The notes under the pieces are model-generated. The model ran no database searches. It was given only the letters and a program-made list of their open reading frames with translations, and was not told the origin of the DNA. A DNA stretch of 64,000 nucleotides from the NCBI RefSeq assembly GCF_947486615.1, contig NZ_CANKUD010000001.1, positions 558,001 through 622,000 of the forward strand. Direction: 5' to 3'. Position 1 is the stretch's first letter. The number at the start of each line of letters is the position of its first letter. Below, piece after piece: positions 42,863 to 51,930 of this stretch. The position numbers and the translations under genes were made by a program. The DNA is from an uncultured Modestobacter sp. (GTDB taxonomy: Bacteria; Actinomycetota; Actinomycetes; Mycobacteriales; Geodermatophilaceae).

Positions 42863-42995
42863 CGTCTCGCAGCTCCCGTCGTGACCGGTCACCGCCGCAG
42901 GTGACCGGTCGGCAGCTTCCCACCGCTCCCCCCGGCGACGGGTGCCGACACCCGGTGGCCGCCGGGAGAGCCCCGCAGCGTGGGTGCGGACGGAC

Positions 42996-43694
42996 TCAGC
43001 CGGCCACGAGCACGAAGAAGACGAAGCTGAGGAATGACGTCCGGCCCGCGAACTGCGGGGGCAGCAGCTCCGCCGGGGTGTCCGGCGACCACGGTGGCTC
43101 ACTGATGCGGGCGAGCTGGAAGCCGGCGTCGGAGAAGGCGTCGGTCATGGCGTGCAACGGCCGGTGCCAGTACGTCAGCACGGCGGGCTGACCCCCGAAG
43201 TCGTACTCGTCCGTCCACTCGGTGAGGGCGAAGTAGTCGCTCTCGGGGTGCAGCATCTTGTAGAGGCTCGGGTGGTTGACCGACAGCACGAGCCGGCCAC
43301 CCGGCCTGAGCACCCGCCGCAGCTCGGCCAGCGGCGCGCCCCAGTCGCGCAGGTAGTGCAGCACGAGGGACATGGTCACGTCGTCGAAGCTGCCGTCGGC
43401 GAAGGGAAGGGGCGCGGACAGATCCGCGACCTGGACGTCGGCGTCGGCACCCAGCCGCTCGCGAGCCAGGTCGACCATGACCGCGCTGGAGTCGAAGCCG
43501 GTCACGGCCGCACCCCGGGAGAGCAGCTCCGCGGCGAGCGGACCGGAGCCGCACCCGGCATCGAGGACGCGGCGACCGCGGACGTTCCCGACGAGGTCCA
43601 GCATCGCGGGTCGTTCGTAGTGCCGGTTGATGAGGTTGACGTCGTTCTCCGCCGAGTACGCCGCACCGAAGCTGTCGTAGTCGTTGACCTTCAC
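42996..43694 (-). CDS. class I SAM-dependent methyltransferase
   Basis: A 232-residue enzyme with SAM motif VLDAGCGSGPLAAELL, the acidic residue in VTGFDSSAVMVDLARERL, and the LPFADGSFDDVTMSLVLHYLRDW and LRRVLRPGGRLVLSVNHPS segments typical of small-molecule methyltransferases. The substrate is unknown. The GTG at 43694 has a GGAGG about 11 bases upstream; an earlier in-frame start is possible. It is downstream of a 275-bp gap from the GntR gene and 133 bp from the desulfurase-like gene. Confidence 0.92.
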   Translation of the reverse strand: MKVNDYDSFGAAYSAENDVNLINRHYERPAMLDLVGNVRGRRVLDAGCGSGPLAAELLSRGAAVTGFDSSAVMVDLARERLGADADVQVADLSAPLPFADGSFDDVTMSLVLHYLRDWGAPLAELRRVLRPGGRLVLSVNHPSLYKMLHPESDYFALTEWTDEYDFGGQPAVLTYWHRPLHAMTDAFSDAGFQLARISEPPWSPDTPAELLPPQFAGRTSFLSFVFFVLVAG

Positions 43695-43969
43695 GTGGGT
43701 TCCGCCTCCGGTGACTGGTCGAGCGGTCAACCTAGCCCGGACCGTTCACCGGACCCGCTCCCGAACCGCCGCTGGGAGTCGGCGACCGATCGAGCGGTCG
43801 GCCTGTCCGCCGTCCGCGCGGGCCTCGGTGGTCCGCACGACCGAGGCCGTCGACCCTGCTCGAGGACGACGCCGAGCTGCGCTCCAGGACCACCGCCGAC
43901 AGCCGCCGCAGTGGGATGCTGTGGCCGGGCCGTCATGGGCCGCGTCGGTGGCGGAGCGGAGGAGGTCGC

Positions 43970-44638
43970 GTGTCGAAGGTGCGCCGGGAGACGGTGGTCG
44001 ACCAGGGGGTCACCCTGTTGCGCACGCGGATACTGGACAGCGACCTGGTGCCCGGCACACCGATCACCGAGGAGGCCATGGCGGCCGCCTTGGGCATGTC
44101 CCGGCCGACCGTGCGCGAGGTCCTCAAGACCCTGGCGATGCAGGGCCTGCTGACCCGTGACCCGAAGACCCGCATCCTGGCGGTCACGACGCTCAGCTCG
44201 GCCGAGGTGCAGGAGATCTACCGCGCTCGCCGGGTGCTGGAGCTGGCCGGGGTGGATGCGGCCGCGCACGCGTCGGACGACGAGCTGCGGCAGCTGGTGG
44301 CGGCCGTCGACGAGATGGCCCGGGCAGCAGCCGCCGGCGACACCGCCGCGCTGGTCGCCGCCGACACCCGGTCACACACCTGCACGGTCGGGTTCCTCCG
44401 CTCCCGCCACCTCAGCGAGCTGCACAACCAGCTGATGGCGCGGTTGAGCCTGGCGATCACCCAGGTCGAGGAGAGCGACAACCGGGACGACGCCGAACTG
44501 GTCCGCAGGCACCGGGAGTACGGCGACCTGGTGCTGGCCCGCGACACGGCCGCGGCGAAGAAGAGCCTGCTGGCCCGGCTCGAGGAGGCCGAGCAGCTGG
44601 TGCTCATCTCCTCAGGGGTGACCGGCCCCGGAGCCTGA
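43970..44638 (+). CDS. GntR-family regulator (FCD type)
   Basis: A 222-residue regulator. The winged helix (ITEEAMAAALGMSRPTVREVLKTLAMQGLL) is followed by an all-helical FCD domain, with its probable metal/ligand site near DTRSHTCTVGFL. FCD regulators usually bind carboxylates or amino acids. It is convergent with the amino-acid oxidation cluster at 44656-48505, and a GntR-like palindrome lies at the head of that cluster (48529-48545), so it is the likely controller. The GTG at 43970 has a good GGAGG. Confidence 0.9.
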   Translation: MSKVRRETVVDQGVTLLRTRILDSDLVPGTPITEEAMAAALGMSRPTVREVLKTLAMQGLLTRDPKTRILAVTTLSSAEVQEIYRARRVLELAGVDAAAHASDDELRQLVAAVDEMARAAAAGDTAALVAADTRSHTCTVGFLRSRHLSELHNQLMARLSLAITQVEESDNRDDAELVRRHREYGDLVLARDTAAAKKSLLARLEEAEQLVLISSGVTGPGA

Positions 44639-44650
44639 CCCCGGGGCCGG
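44622..44650. terminator. hairpin between GntR and amino-acid oxidase genes
   Basis: A 10-bp GC stem (44622-44631 with 44641-44650) and a 9-base loop span the GntR stop and the gap to the convergent oxidase stop. Confidence 0.6.
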
Positions 44651-44655
44651 GTGGC

Positions 44656-45816
44656 TCACTGCTCGCCGGGGCGGCGGGGCACCGGCGGGGTGACCGCGGT
44701 CCCGGCCAGGAACCGCTCGAGCCGGAAGTCGGCGAACAACGGTTCGTCCTGGCCGAACAGCTCGGCGGCGACCCGCTCGCCCAGCAGCGGCGCCAGCGTG
44801 ACCCCACTGTGAGTGGCCACCACGTACAGCCACTCGGCGTCCGGCGCGCGCCCCACCACGGTGTATCCGTCGGCCGGCATCACCCGCTGCCCGACCACCA
44901 GCCGCCGCACGTCCGCGGCCTCGGCGTTGCGCAGCACCCCGCGCAGCCGCTCCAGCACCGCGTCGGCCAGTTCGGATGCGACGGCCGGGACCACTGCCGG
45001 GTCGGCGGTCACGTCCAGGTCCAGGGCCTGCAACAGCAGGCGACCGCCGCCGTCGGGGCGGACGTTGAGCCGCGGGCTGGTGATCAACCGCTCCACCCGC
45101 ACCGGCAGCGGCCCCGTCTCCATCAGGTAGCCGACCGTCACGTCACCGGGGTCGGTGAACTCGGCCATCGGTACGTGGACGCCGGCGAGCCTCCCGAGCT
45201 GCGCGGACCAGCGACCGGCCGCGGACACGACTGCGTCGGCATGCAGCACCGTGCCGTCGTCCAAGGTGACTCGGGCGCCGCTGCCCGCGGGCTCGAGCGC
45301 CGTCACCTCCGTGCGCGGCCGCACGGTGGCCCCGGCGTCCACCGCCCGGGCCAGTGCCTGGGCCAGGTAGAGGCTGGGGAAGACGTGCGCCTCACCGGGG
45401 AAGAAGGCGATCGTGTCGCAGTCGGCCGGGATGACGAGGTCCGGCTCCAGCGCCGCGGCCTTCTGGTGGGTGAGCTCCTGCACCGGGTAGCCCCGCTCGA
45501 CCAGCCGTCCCATCCGCCCGCGCAGCCGGTCGACGTGCTCGGGGGCGGTGGCGTACTCGAGGTGCCCGTTCGGCACGAACCAGGGCGACGCTCCCCCGGC
45601 CAGCTGGTGGTGGGCACGCAGCCCGGCGGCGTTGAGCTCGAAGTAGCTCTGCGGTTCCTTGCCGTTGGAGTTGATCCAGGCGAAGGAGGTGGCCGACGTA
45701 CCGGCCCCCGGCCAGTCACGCTCGACGACGGTGACCTGGGCTCCGCGCTGGGCCAGTCCTGCGGCGATCGATGCGCCGACCACACCGGCACCGATGACGA
45801 CGACGTGCACGTTCAC
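44656..45816 (-). CDS. FAD-dependent amine/amino-acid oxidoreductase (DAO family)
   Basis: Flavoenzyme of 386 residues. The Rossmann motif VVVIGAGVVGASIA begins at residue 5, a DAO-type FAD fold follows, and a C-terminal segment (GYTVVGRAPDAEWLYVVATHSGVTLAPLLG) is conserved in D-amino-acid and sarcosine-type oxidases. It is last in a cluster with an amino-acid ABC importer and would oxidise what that importer brings in. The substrate could be a D-amino acid, proline or an N-methyl compound. It is likely cytosolic. Confidence 0.9.
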   Translation of the reverse strand: MNVHVVVIGAGVVGASIAAGLAQRGAQVTVVERDWPGAGTSATSFAWINSNGKEPQSYFELNAAGLRAHHQLAGGASPWFVPNGHLEYATAPEHVDRLRGRMGRLVERGYPVQELTHQKAAALEPDLVIPADCDTIAFFPGEAHVFPSLYLAQALARAVDAGATVRPRTEVTALEPAGSGARVTLDDGTVLHADAVVSAAGRWSAQLGRLAGVHVPMAEFTDPGDVTVGYLMETGPLPVRVERLITSPRLNVRPDGGGRLLLQALDLDVTADPAVVPAVASELADAVLERLRGVLRNAEAADVRRLVVGQRVMPADGYTVVGRAPDAEWLYVVATHSGVTLAPLLGERVAAELFGQDEPLFADFRLERFLAGTAVTPPVPRRPGEQ

Positions 45817-45846
45817 TCCTGGGGATCGGTCGTGCTGGGTGCAGGG

Positions 45847-46620
45847 TCAGAGGACCTTGCTGAGGAAGCTGCGGGTGCGCTCGTGCTGCGGGTCGCGCAG
45901 CACCTGCTCCGGCTTGCCGGACTCGACGACGACACCGCCGTCCATGAAGACCACCGAGTCGGCGACCTCCCGCGCGAAACCCATCTCGTGGGTCACGACG
46001 ATCATCGTCATGCCACTGGCGGCGAGGTCACGCATCGCGTCGAGCACCTCGCCGACGAGCTCCGGGTCCAGGGCGGACGTCGGCTCGTCGAAGAGCATCA
46101 ACTTGGGCTGCATGGCCAGTGCCCGGGCGATGGCGACTCGTTGCTGCTGCCCGCCCGACAGCGACTGCGGGTAGGCCCGCACCTTGTCCGACAGGCCGAC
46201 CTGGTCCAGCAGTGCGATCGCCCGCTGCTCCGCCACGTCGCGGGACTCGCCCTTGACGCCGATGGGGGCGCACGTGACGTTCTGCAGCACCGTCATGTGC
46301 GGGAACAGGTGGAAGCGCTGGAAGACCATGCCGATCTGGGCTCGCATCCGGGCGATCTCGGCCTCGCGCAGCTCGTGCAGCCGACCGCGGTCCTCCCGGT
46401 AGCCGACCAGCTGGCCGTCCACCGACAGCCGCCCCGACGTCAACGTCTCCAGGTGGTTGATCAGCCGCAGGAAGGTCGACTTCCCCGACCCCGAGGGCCC
46501 GAGGAGGGTCATCACCTCGCCGGGCGCGACCTGCAGGTCCACTCCCTTGAGCACCTCGAGGTGCCCGAAGGACTTGTGCACGTTGCGCGCCTCGACCATC
46601 GGCTGGACTGCGGCGGTCAT
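45847..46620 (-). CDS. amino-acid ABC importer ATPase (GlnQ type)
   Basis: ATPase of 257 residues with Walker [10 protein letters not shown], a GlnQ-type segment [20 protein letters not shown], signature LSGGQQQRV, and Walker [21 protein letters not shown]. This is the polar amino-acid class. It is encoded after the permease (ATGA overlap) and before the oxidase. Confidence 0.94.
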   Translation of the reverse strand: MTAAVQPMVEARNVHKSFGHLEVLKGVDLQVAPGEVMTLLGPSGSGKSTFLRLINHLETLTSGRLSVDGQLVGYREDRGRLHELREAEIARMRAQIGMVFQRFHLFPHMTVLQNVTCAPIGVKGESRDVAEQRAIALLDQVGLSDKVRAYPQSLSGGQQQRVAIARALAMQPKLMLFDEPTSALDPELVGEVLDAMRDLAASGMTMIVVTHEMGFAREVADSVVFMDGGVVVESGKPEQVLRDPQHERTRSFLSKVL

Positions 46621-47579
46621 CGCGCGTCCTGGCCCAGGTCGGTCACCGTTCGGCGGCGTTGCAGCGCCGCCAACCGGCCGAACCGGCCGAGGCCCTCGAG
46701 CCGGTCGCTCCGGCTGTAGTGCCGCTCGATGTAGTACTGCCCGACCGTCAGCACGGAGGTCACCACCAGGTACCAGATGGACGCGGTGATCAGCAGCGGG
46801 ATCGTCTCGAAGCTGACCGAGTAGATGAGCTGCGCGGCGTACAGCAGTTCGGGGAAGGACAGCACGCTGACCAGCGACGTCGTCTTCAGCATGGAGATCG
46901 TGTTGTTCGCCGTCGGCGGGACGATCACCCGCATCGCCTGCGGCATGATGATCTGCCGCAGGATCCGGGACCTCTTCATCCCCAGCGCCTGCGCCGCCTC
47001 TGTCTGCCCCCGGTCGATCGACTGGATGCCGCCACGGAAGATCTCCGCGAGGTAGGCGGCCTCGTTCAGGCCGAGTCCGAGGATCGCGGCGACCACCGGG
47101 GTGATCAGCGCGTTGGTCTCGGTCTCGAAGAAGCTGGGCCCGAAGGGGACGCCGATGGACAGCGAGGGGTAGAGCGCGGAGATGAAACCCCAGAACAGCA
47201 GCTGCACGAACACCGGGGTGCCGCGGAAGAACCAGATGTAGAGCCAGCTGGTGCGTGACAGCGCGGGGTTGTCCGACAGCCGCATGACGGCCAGGGCCAC
47301 CCCGAGCACGATCCCGAGGAGCATCGCGATGGCGGTCAGCTGCAGGGTCTTCGCGAGCCCGTCGAGGATCCGCACCGAGAACAGGTACTCACCGACGACG
47401 TCCCAGCCGAAGTTCGGGTTGCTGACCAGCGAGTGCAGGAACATCGCTGCCAGGACGGCGATGACGCCGTAGGACACCCAGCGCCACGGGTGCCGCAGCC
47501 GGACGACGGGCAGGTCGTCGGCGGCCGGCGGGGCGCCGGCCCCCGGCGTCGGCGCCTGCTGGGCTGCGGACGTCGCCAC
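46617..47579 (-). CDS. amino-acid ABC importer permease (HisM/GlnP type)
   Basis: A 320-residue permease. After a polar and acidic N-terminal tail of about 30 residues, it has the conserved GlnP-type segments [23 protein letters not shown], the EAA-like loop [27 protein letters not shown], and five or six membrane helices. Its single permease subunit may form a homodimer. It overlaps the ATPase start and the binding-protein stop, so it sits in the middle of a tight operon. Confidence 0.93.
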   Translation of the reverse strand: MATSAAQQAPTPGAGAPPAADDLPVVRLRHPWRWVSYGVIAVLAAMFLHSLVSNPNFGWDVVGEYLFSVRILDGLAKTLQLTAIAMLLGIVLGVALAVMRLSDNPALSRTSWLYIWFFRGTPVFVQLLFWGFISALYPSLSIGVPFGPSFFETETNALITPVVAAILGLGLNEAAYLAEIFRGGIQSIDRGQTEAAQALGMKRSRILRQIIMPQAMRVIVPPTANNTISMLKTTSLVSVLSFPELLYAAQLIYSVSFETIPLLITASIWYLVVTSVLTVGQYYIERHYSRSDRLEGLGRFGRLAALQRRRTVTDLGQDAR

Positions 47580-48505
47580 TACTGGACCGCCCCGTTGATC
47601 TCCGATGCCTCGATCGCGATGTCGGCCAGGTTCCAGCGGTCCAGGATCTCCTCGTACGTGCCGTTCTCGATCAGCACGCCCAGCGCGGCGTGCACCGGCT
47701 CGACCAGCTCGCTCCCCTTGGGGAACGCGACCCCTCCGGGGTTGGGGTTGCGGGTCAGCGGGCCCTCGGTGTCGAAGGTGTCCGGGTTCTTGGACTCCGC
47801 GTCCAGCAGCGGTGGCGCGTCGGTCATCACCGCGTCGATGCGCCCGCTCTGCAGGGCGAGCTGGGCCTGGGGACCGTCCTGGTAGGCCTGCTCGACGGGG
47901 GGTTCAGCGCCCTCGTCGGTACACGCCTGCGCCTGGGCCGGCAGGAAGGTCGACTGCTGGAGGGATCCCCGGATCACGCCGACCTGGGCGCCGCACAGCT
48001 GGTCTGCGGCCAGGTCGTCGGGGTTGCCCTCGGGGACCATGATCAGCGTGCCGTTCCAGTAGTAGGTGGCGAAGTCGATGACCTCCTCGCGCTCCTTCGT
48101 GTCGCCGATCGACGACATCGCCATGTCCACGTCCCCGGCGGTCAGCGACGGGATGATGGCGTCGAAGGACGTCGGCACGAACTCGATCTCCACCCCCAGC
48201 ACCTGACCGATCGCGTGCGCCAGGTCGGGGTCGAGACCCTCCAGCGTCACGCCGTCCGCCGCGGTGGACTCGAACGGCGGGTACGCGGGGTTGATCGCCA
48301 TCCGGATGACCCCGGCGTCGGCGATGGCTGCGGGCAGTTGCCCGGCGATCTCCTCGTCGACCGACTGCGCCGGGACGGACGAGGACGCGGCGGCCGCATC
48401 CCCATCGGTGCTGGGCGAGGAACCGAGGCCGCAGGCGCTGAGCAGGCCGACGGAGAGGGCAGCAGTCAGCGGAAGGGTCATCCGGCGAACGGCGGTCAGG
48501 GTCAT
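47579..48505 (-). CDS. amino-acid binding lipoprotein
   Basis: A 308-residue solute-binding protein. The signal peptide ends in lipobox LSAC (Cys25). The mature protein carries the polar amino-acid-binding pattern (VIRMAINPAYPPFESTAADGVTLEGLDPDLAHAIGQVLG, then SLTAGDVDMAMSSIGDTKEREEVIDF and CGAQVGVIRGSLQQS). The ATG at 48505 has GGAGGA upstream. It is the first gene of the importer-oxidase operon, and the candidate GntR operator is 24 bases before it. Confidence 0.93.
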   Translation of the reverse strand: MTLTAVRRMTLPLTAALSVGLLSACGLGSSPSTDGDAAAASSSVPAQSVDEEIAGQLPAAIADAGVIRMAINPAYPPFESTAADGVTLEGLDPDLAHAIGQVLGVEIEFVPTSFDAIIPSLTAGDVDMAMSSIGDTKEREEVIDFATYYWNGTLIMVPEGNPDDLAADQLCGAQVGVIRGSLQQSTFLPAQAQACTDEGAEPPVEQAYQDGPQAQLALQSGRIDAVMTDAPPLLDAESKNPDTFDTEGPLTRNPNPGGVAFPKGSELVEPVHAALGVLIENGTYEEILDRWNLADIAIEASEINGAVQ

Positions 48506-48930
48506 GAGCACTCCTCCACGGGTGGTGCTGTCTGACAGTCAGACAAGGCGACCCTCTCGGATGAGGTTCGGGGTGTCAACGACTCGGCGTCCACAACGTG
48601 TTACTTCGGGAGCACCCGCGTTACGAGCCGGTGAACCGCCCTCGCGCGCGCGGCTGGCCAGGTGCTTGCGGCGACCGTGGCGCGCCGCCTGAGCGATGGT
48701 CGACACACCACCTCGCCGGCCGCGGACGAGACCCCGGGCCGGCTGGGGACGACTCCGTCACGTAGCGAGCCCCCCGGGCCAGGGCCCGGGTTCCCGACCG
48801 GCTGCGCGGTACGGGCGCGTGGGGCGCCGGTGCGGCCCGCACGCCCCAGCGGTGCCTTCGGCACGCGGTGGGAAGCACCGGCACCGGTCGCGGTGTTGTC
48901 GTGGCGTACTCGACAGAGAGGCAGGCACCC
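48506..48930. other. divergent promoter region of amino-acid operon and msrA
   Basis: A gap of 425 bp. Near the left end is the GntR-like palindrome; AT content is slightly raised around 48540-48610. The remainder up to the msrA GAGAGG site shows no gene or repeat I can support. Confidence 0.5.
48529..48545. promoter_or_regulatory. GntR-type palindromic operator candidate
   Basis: tgtctgac a gtcagaca is a perfect 8-bp inverted repeat with a single central base, 24 bp before the binding-lipoprotein start. Its size and the internal tctgac/gtcaga core fit operators bound by FCD-type GntR regulators, and such a regulator is encoded at 43970-44638. Confidence 0.6.
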
Positions 48931-49443
48931 ATGACCACTGAGACCGCGATCCTCGCCGGCGGCTGCTTCTGGGGCGCGCAGGACCTGCTGCGCAAGCGCC
49001 CGGGGGTGCTGTCCAGCCGCGTCGGCTACTCCGGCGGCGACACCCCGAACGCCACGTACCGCAACCACGGTGACCACGCCGAGGCCGTCGAGATCGTCTT
49101 CGACCCCGACGTGATCTCGTTCCGCGAGCTGCTGGAGTTCTTCTTCCAGATCCACGACCCGTCGACGAAGGACCGGCAGGGCAACGACGTCGGTCGCAGC
49201 TACCGCTCGGCGATCTTCTACGGCAGCGACGAGCAGCAGCGCGTCGCGCTCGACACCATCGCCGACGTCGACGCCTCGGGCATCTGGCCGGGCAAGGTCG
49301 TCACCGAGGTGGAGCCGGCCGGGGCGTTCTGGGAGGCCGAGGAGGAGCACCAGGACTACCTGCAGAAGATCCCCTTCGGCTACACCTGCCACTACGTGCG
49401 GCCCGACTGGGTGCTCCCGCGTCGCGAGGCGCAGACCGCCTGA
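48931..49443 (+). CDS. msrA: peptide methionine sulfoxide reductase A
   Basis: Repair enzyme of 170 residues that reduces methionine S-sulfoxide using thioredoxin. The active site GCFWGAQ gives Cys12; [49 protein letters not shown] and [12 protein letters not shown] are family marks. The C-terminal CHYVRPDW contains a second cysteine. The ATG at 48931 follows a GAGAGGCAGG site; the fold begins only a few residues after it. Probably an independently expressed stress gene. Confidence 0.96.
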   Translation: MTTETAILAGGCFWGAQDLLRKRPGVLSSRVGYSGGDTPNATYRNHGDHAEAVEIVFDPDVISFRELLEFFFQIHDPSTKDRQGNDVGRSYRSAIFYGSDEQQRVALDTIADVDASGIWPGKVVTEVEPAGAFWEAEEEHQDYLQKIPFGYTCHYVRPDWVLPRREAQTA

Positions 49444-49606
49444 CGGCCCGATCGGCGCGTCCCGGACGGCTCCGGACGCACGTCAGGGGCCAGCGGGCGA
49501 CGACGGAGAGGGGGACGCTCCTGCGGGGCGTCCCCCTCGACGCGTGTCCCGCCGGTACCGGTCCCACGAGCCGGGTCGGTGTGGCCGCCGGTGGGACACG
49601 GACTTG

Positions 49607-49627
49607 ACCTTCACACGGTGACAAGGT
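49607..49627 (+). promoter_or_regulatory. MerR-type promoter dyad before HEAT/MerR-HEAT genes
   Basis: The stretch accttcac acg gtgacaaggt is an inverted repeat with a small asymmetry. It overlaps a good -35 element (ttgacc, 49604-49609) and is placed 28 bases before the HEAT-protein ATG. MerR-family regulators bind dyads lying inside stretched promoter spacers. The MerR-HEAT protein of this operon is the obvious candidate to bind it. Confidence 0.6.
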
Positions 49628-49654
49628 GTCCCCTGGGTCCAGGAGGTGGGCCCG

Positions 49655-50347
49655 ATGGACACCACGAGCAGGAGCAGGCAGCGCAGGGACGTGGCCGGGG
49701 CACTGGCCGCCGACGACCCGTCGGTGCGGTTGCGGGCGGCCCTGGCGATCGGCACCGAGCCGGACGCCGGGCTCCTGGAGGCACTCGTCGAACGCTGCGC
49801 GGTCGAGCCCGACTTCTTCGTGCGGGACATGCTGTCCTGGGCACTGACCCGCCTCCCCGCGGGGACGACGCTGCCGCGGATCCGCCGGGAGCTCGGCTCC
49901 GAGCACGCACAGGCCAGGAGTCAGGCGCTGCACACGTTGTCCAAGATCGGCGTCCGCAGTTCCTGGGCCTGGATCACCCCCGCGTTGCTGCGCGACCCCG
50001 ACGACGAGGTCGCCCGGGCCGCGTGGCGCGCAGCCGTCGCCCTGGTGCCCGAGGACGGCGAGGAGCACCTGGCCGACGAGCTGCTGTCGCAGCTGGGCCG
50101 TGGGGGCCATGGCGTGCAGTCGAGCCTCAGCCGGGCCCTCGTCGACCTGGGCGACGTCGTGGTGCCCGCACTCCGCCGGGCCGCGGCGGACATCGACCCG
50201 GCGGTCGCGGAGCACGCCCGGGCCACCGAGCTGCTCCTGCGGGACCCGGAGGCCGGCTTCGAGGCGGCTCGTGCGGAGGCGCGACGGCTCACCGCCCTCG
50301 GCCACGCAGGCGCCGTCGCCACCGACGGGCGGGCCACGGGGTGCTGA
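49655..50347 (+). CDS. HEAT-repeat protein paired with MerR-HEAT regulator
   Basis: A 230-residue helical protein of HEAT repeats, for example DDPSVRLRAALAIG, HAQARSQALHTLSKIG and DPDDEVARAAWRAAVAL. The repeats end in a region AVAEHARATELLLRDPEAGFEAARAEARRL. HEAT arrays are protein-binding scaffolds. The ATG at 49655 has AGGAGG at 49641-49646; a GTG at 49646 is the alternative. Its stop overlaps the start of the MerR-HEAT gene by 7 bases. A shared repeat type suggests the two proteins bind the same partner or each other. Function not known. Confidence 0.85.
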   Translation: MDTTSRSRQRRDVAGALAADDPSVRLRAALAIGTEPDAGLLEALVERCAVEPDFFVRDMLSWALTRLPAGTTLPRIRRELGSEHAQARSQALHTLSKIGVRSSWAWITPALLRDPDDEVARAAWRAAVALVPEDGEEHLADELLSQLGRGGHGVQSSLSRALVDLGDVVVPALRRAAADIDPAVAEHARATELLLRDPEAGFEAARAEARRLTALGHAGAVATDGRATGC

Positions 50348-51558
50348 TCGGCGACGTGGCCCGCCGGTCGAAGGTGAGCGCCCGGATGCTGCGGCACTAC
50401 GACTCCCTCGGTCTCGTGCGCCCGACCGGCCGGACCGCAGGGGGCTACCGCGAGTACTCCGCCGACGACGTCCGCCGGCTCTTCCACGTGGAGAGCCTGC
50501 GGTCCCTCGGGCTCTCGCTGGACCAGGTCCGGCGGGCACTCGCGGACCCCGCGTTCACGCCGTCCGCGCTGGTAGCGAACCTCGTCCGGCGCAGCGAGGA
50601 GCGCCTGCGGCAGGAGCAGGAACTGCTCGGGCGGCTGCGCGCGGTGGCTGCGTCGACACCCACCGGCTGGCACGACGTCCTGCGCATCGTCCAGCTCATG
50701 CGGGGGCTCGACTCCCCCAGTGCGGCGCGCCGGCAACAGGCCGTCCTGACCCGGCCGGAGGCCGAACACGTCCCCGGTGAGCTGCTGGCCGGTGCGGTCC
50801 TGGCCGAGTCCGACCCCCACGTGGCCGGCGCGCTCCGCTGGGCACTGGCCCGGTCGGGCGAGGACGGTCTGGCGGCGCTCGCGGCGGGCCTGCGCTCGCC
50901 CGTTGCCGACGTCCGGCGCCGCGCGGTGGTCGCCGTCGCCGAGCTGCCCGCGGACACGGAGCCGCTGCTCATGGAGGCGCTCACCGATCCCGATCCCACC
51001 GTGCGCGGGCACGCCGCACTCGCGGCGGGCCGGCTCGGGATGGCCGCGGCCGTGCCGGCACTCGTCGGCATGGTGGTGGCCGGCTCCCATGACGTCGAGG
51101 CGGCGGAGGTCCTGGGCTCGTTGTCCCAGGACCCGGGGTGCGCGGACCGGGTCATGACCGCTCTGGTGGACGAACTCGCTGCACCAGCCGCCGGCTCCGC
51201 TGTGCGGATTCGCCTGGCCCAGGCACTGGTCGAGGTGTCCGGCACCCGGGCGCGGGAGGTGCTGCACAGACTGACCCAGGACGACGACCGCGCCGTCGCC
51301 CGCGTCGCCTCGGTGTTCGTCGGGCTCGTCGACGACCGGCTCCGCGAGGCCGGGAAGGACACCGCGGCAGATCCACCACCGGCCTCGACGCCCCGTTCGG
51401 CGCCGTCCGGCCGGCCGCCGGGGCTCAGTGCCTGGTCTCGTACCTGGTCAGGACCACGCCGCCGGGGAACGTCCGGGTCTCCACCAGGCTCAGCTGCACC
51501 CGGCTGCCCAGGGCCGGGAAGAACGGCGTGCCGCCGCCCACCAGGACCGGGTGGGTGA
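50341..51558 (+). CDS. MerR regulator fused to HEAT-repeat domain
   Basis: A 405-residue protein. Residues 1-75 are a MerR helix-turn-helix (LIGDVARRSKVSARMLRHYDSLGLVRPTGRTAGGYREY, SLGLSLDQVRRAL), then a coiled dimer helix. From about 140 to 340 there are HEAT-like repeats (DPDPTVRGHAALAAGRLG, AVRIRLAQALVEVSG, DRAVARVASVFVGLVDD). The last 50 residues are Pro/Ser/Arg-rich and read antisense over the DHFR remnant, so the natural end may be earlier. HEAT repeats in place of a drug-binding tail suggest sensing by protein contact. Confidence 0.85.
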   Translation: MLIGDVARRSKVSARMLRHYDSLGLVRPTGRTAGGYREYSADDVRRLFHVESLRSLGLSLDQVRRALADPAFTPSALVANLVRRSEERLRQEQELLGRLRAVAASTPTGWHDVLRIVQLMRGLDSPSAARRQQAVLTRPEAEHVPGELLAGAVLAESDPHVAGALRWALARSGEDGLAALAAGLRSPVADVRRRAVVAVAELPADTEPLLMEALTDPDPTVRGHAALAAGRLGMAAAVPALVGMVVAGSHDVEAAEVLGSLSQDPGCADRVMTALVDELAAPAAGSAVRIRLAQALVEVSGTRAREVLHRLTQDDDRAVARVASVFVGLVDDRLREAGKDTAADPPPASTPRSAPSGRPPGLSAWSRTWSGPRRRGTSGSPPGSAAPGCPGPGRTACRRPPGPGG

Positions 51559-51798
51559 CGATCGCGTACTCGTCGATCAGCCCGGCCTGCATCGCCGCCG
51601 CGGCCAGGGTGGCGCCGCCGACGTCCATCGGGCCGCCGTCCTCGGTCTTGAGCCGGGCGATCTCGGGAACCGCATCGCCGGTGACCAGGCGCGCGTTCCC
51701 GTCGACCGCGCCCTCGACACTCCCCAGCTGAGGTCGTCGCCGGGCGCGGCGACGTAGCCGTCCAGGCTCAGGTTCATCCCGACGGGCAGTCTCCGCAT
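51425..51798 (-). pseudogene. RibD/DHFR-like reductase with internal deletion and frameshift
   Basis: The first 26 or so codons (MRRLPVGMNLSLDGYVAAPGDDLSWGV) and the last part (ARLKTEDGGPMDVGGATLAAA to VVLTRYETRH) are recognisable as the usual actinobacterial DHFR/RibD C-terminal family. They are in different frames, joined near 51720. Full-length relatives are about 185-190 residues, so 60 or more residues of the middle are missing. No intact product can be made. The neighbouring MerR-HEAT gene runs over it on the other strand. Confidence 0.85.
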
Positions 51799-51930
51799 GA
51801 CGTCATGCCTCCTGGGTGTCGTTCGCTGGCGTACAGACCAGCACGGCGCGCAGGAGTCATCGGTCCGGCCACGTGTCGCCCAGCCGACGTCAGCGTCGGG
51901 CCGTCGCCGGTAGGTCGGCGGCCCGGTGGA

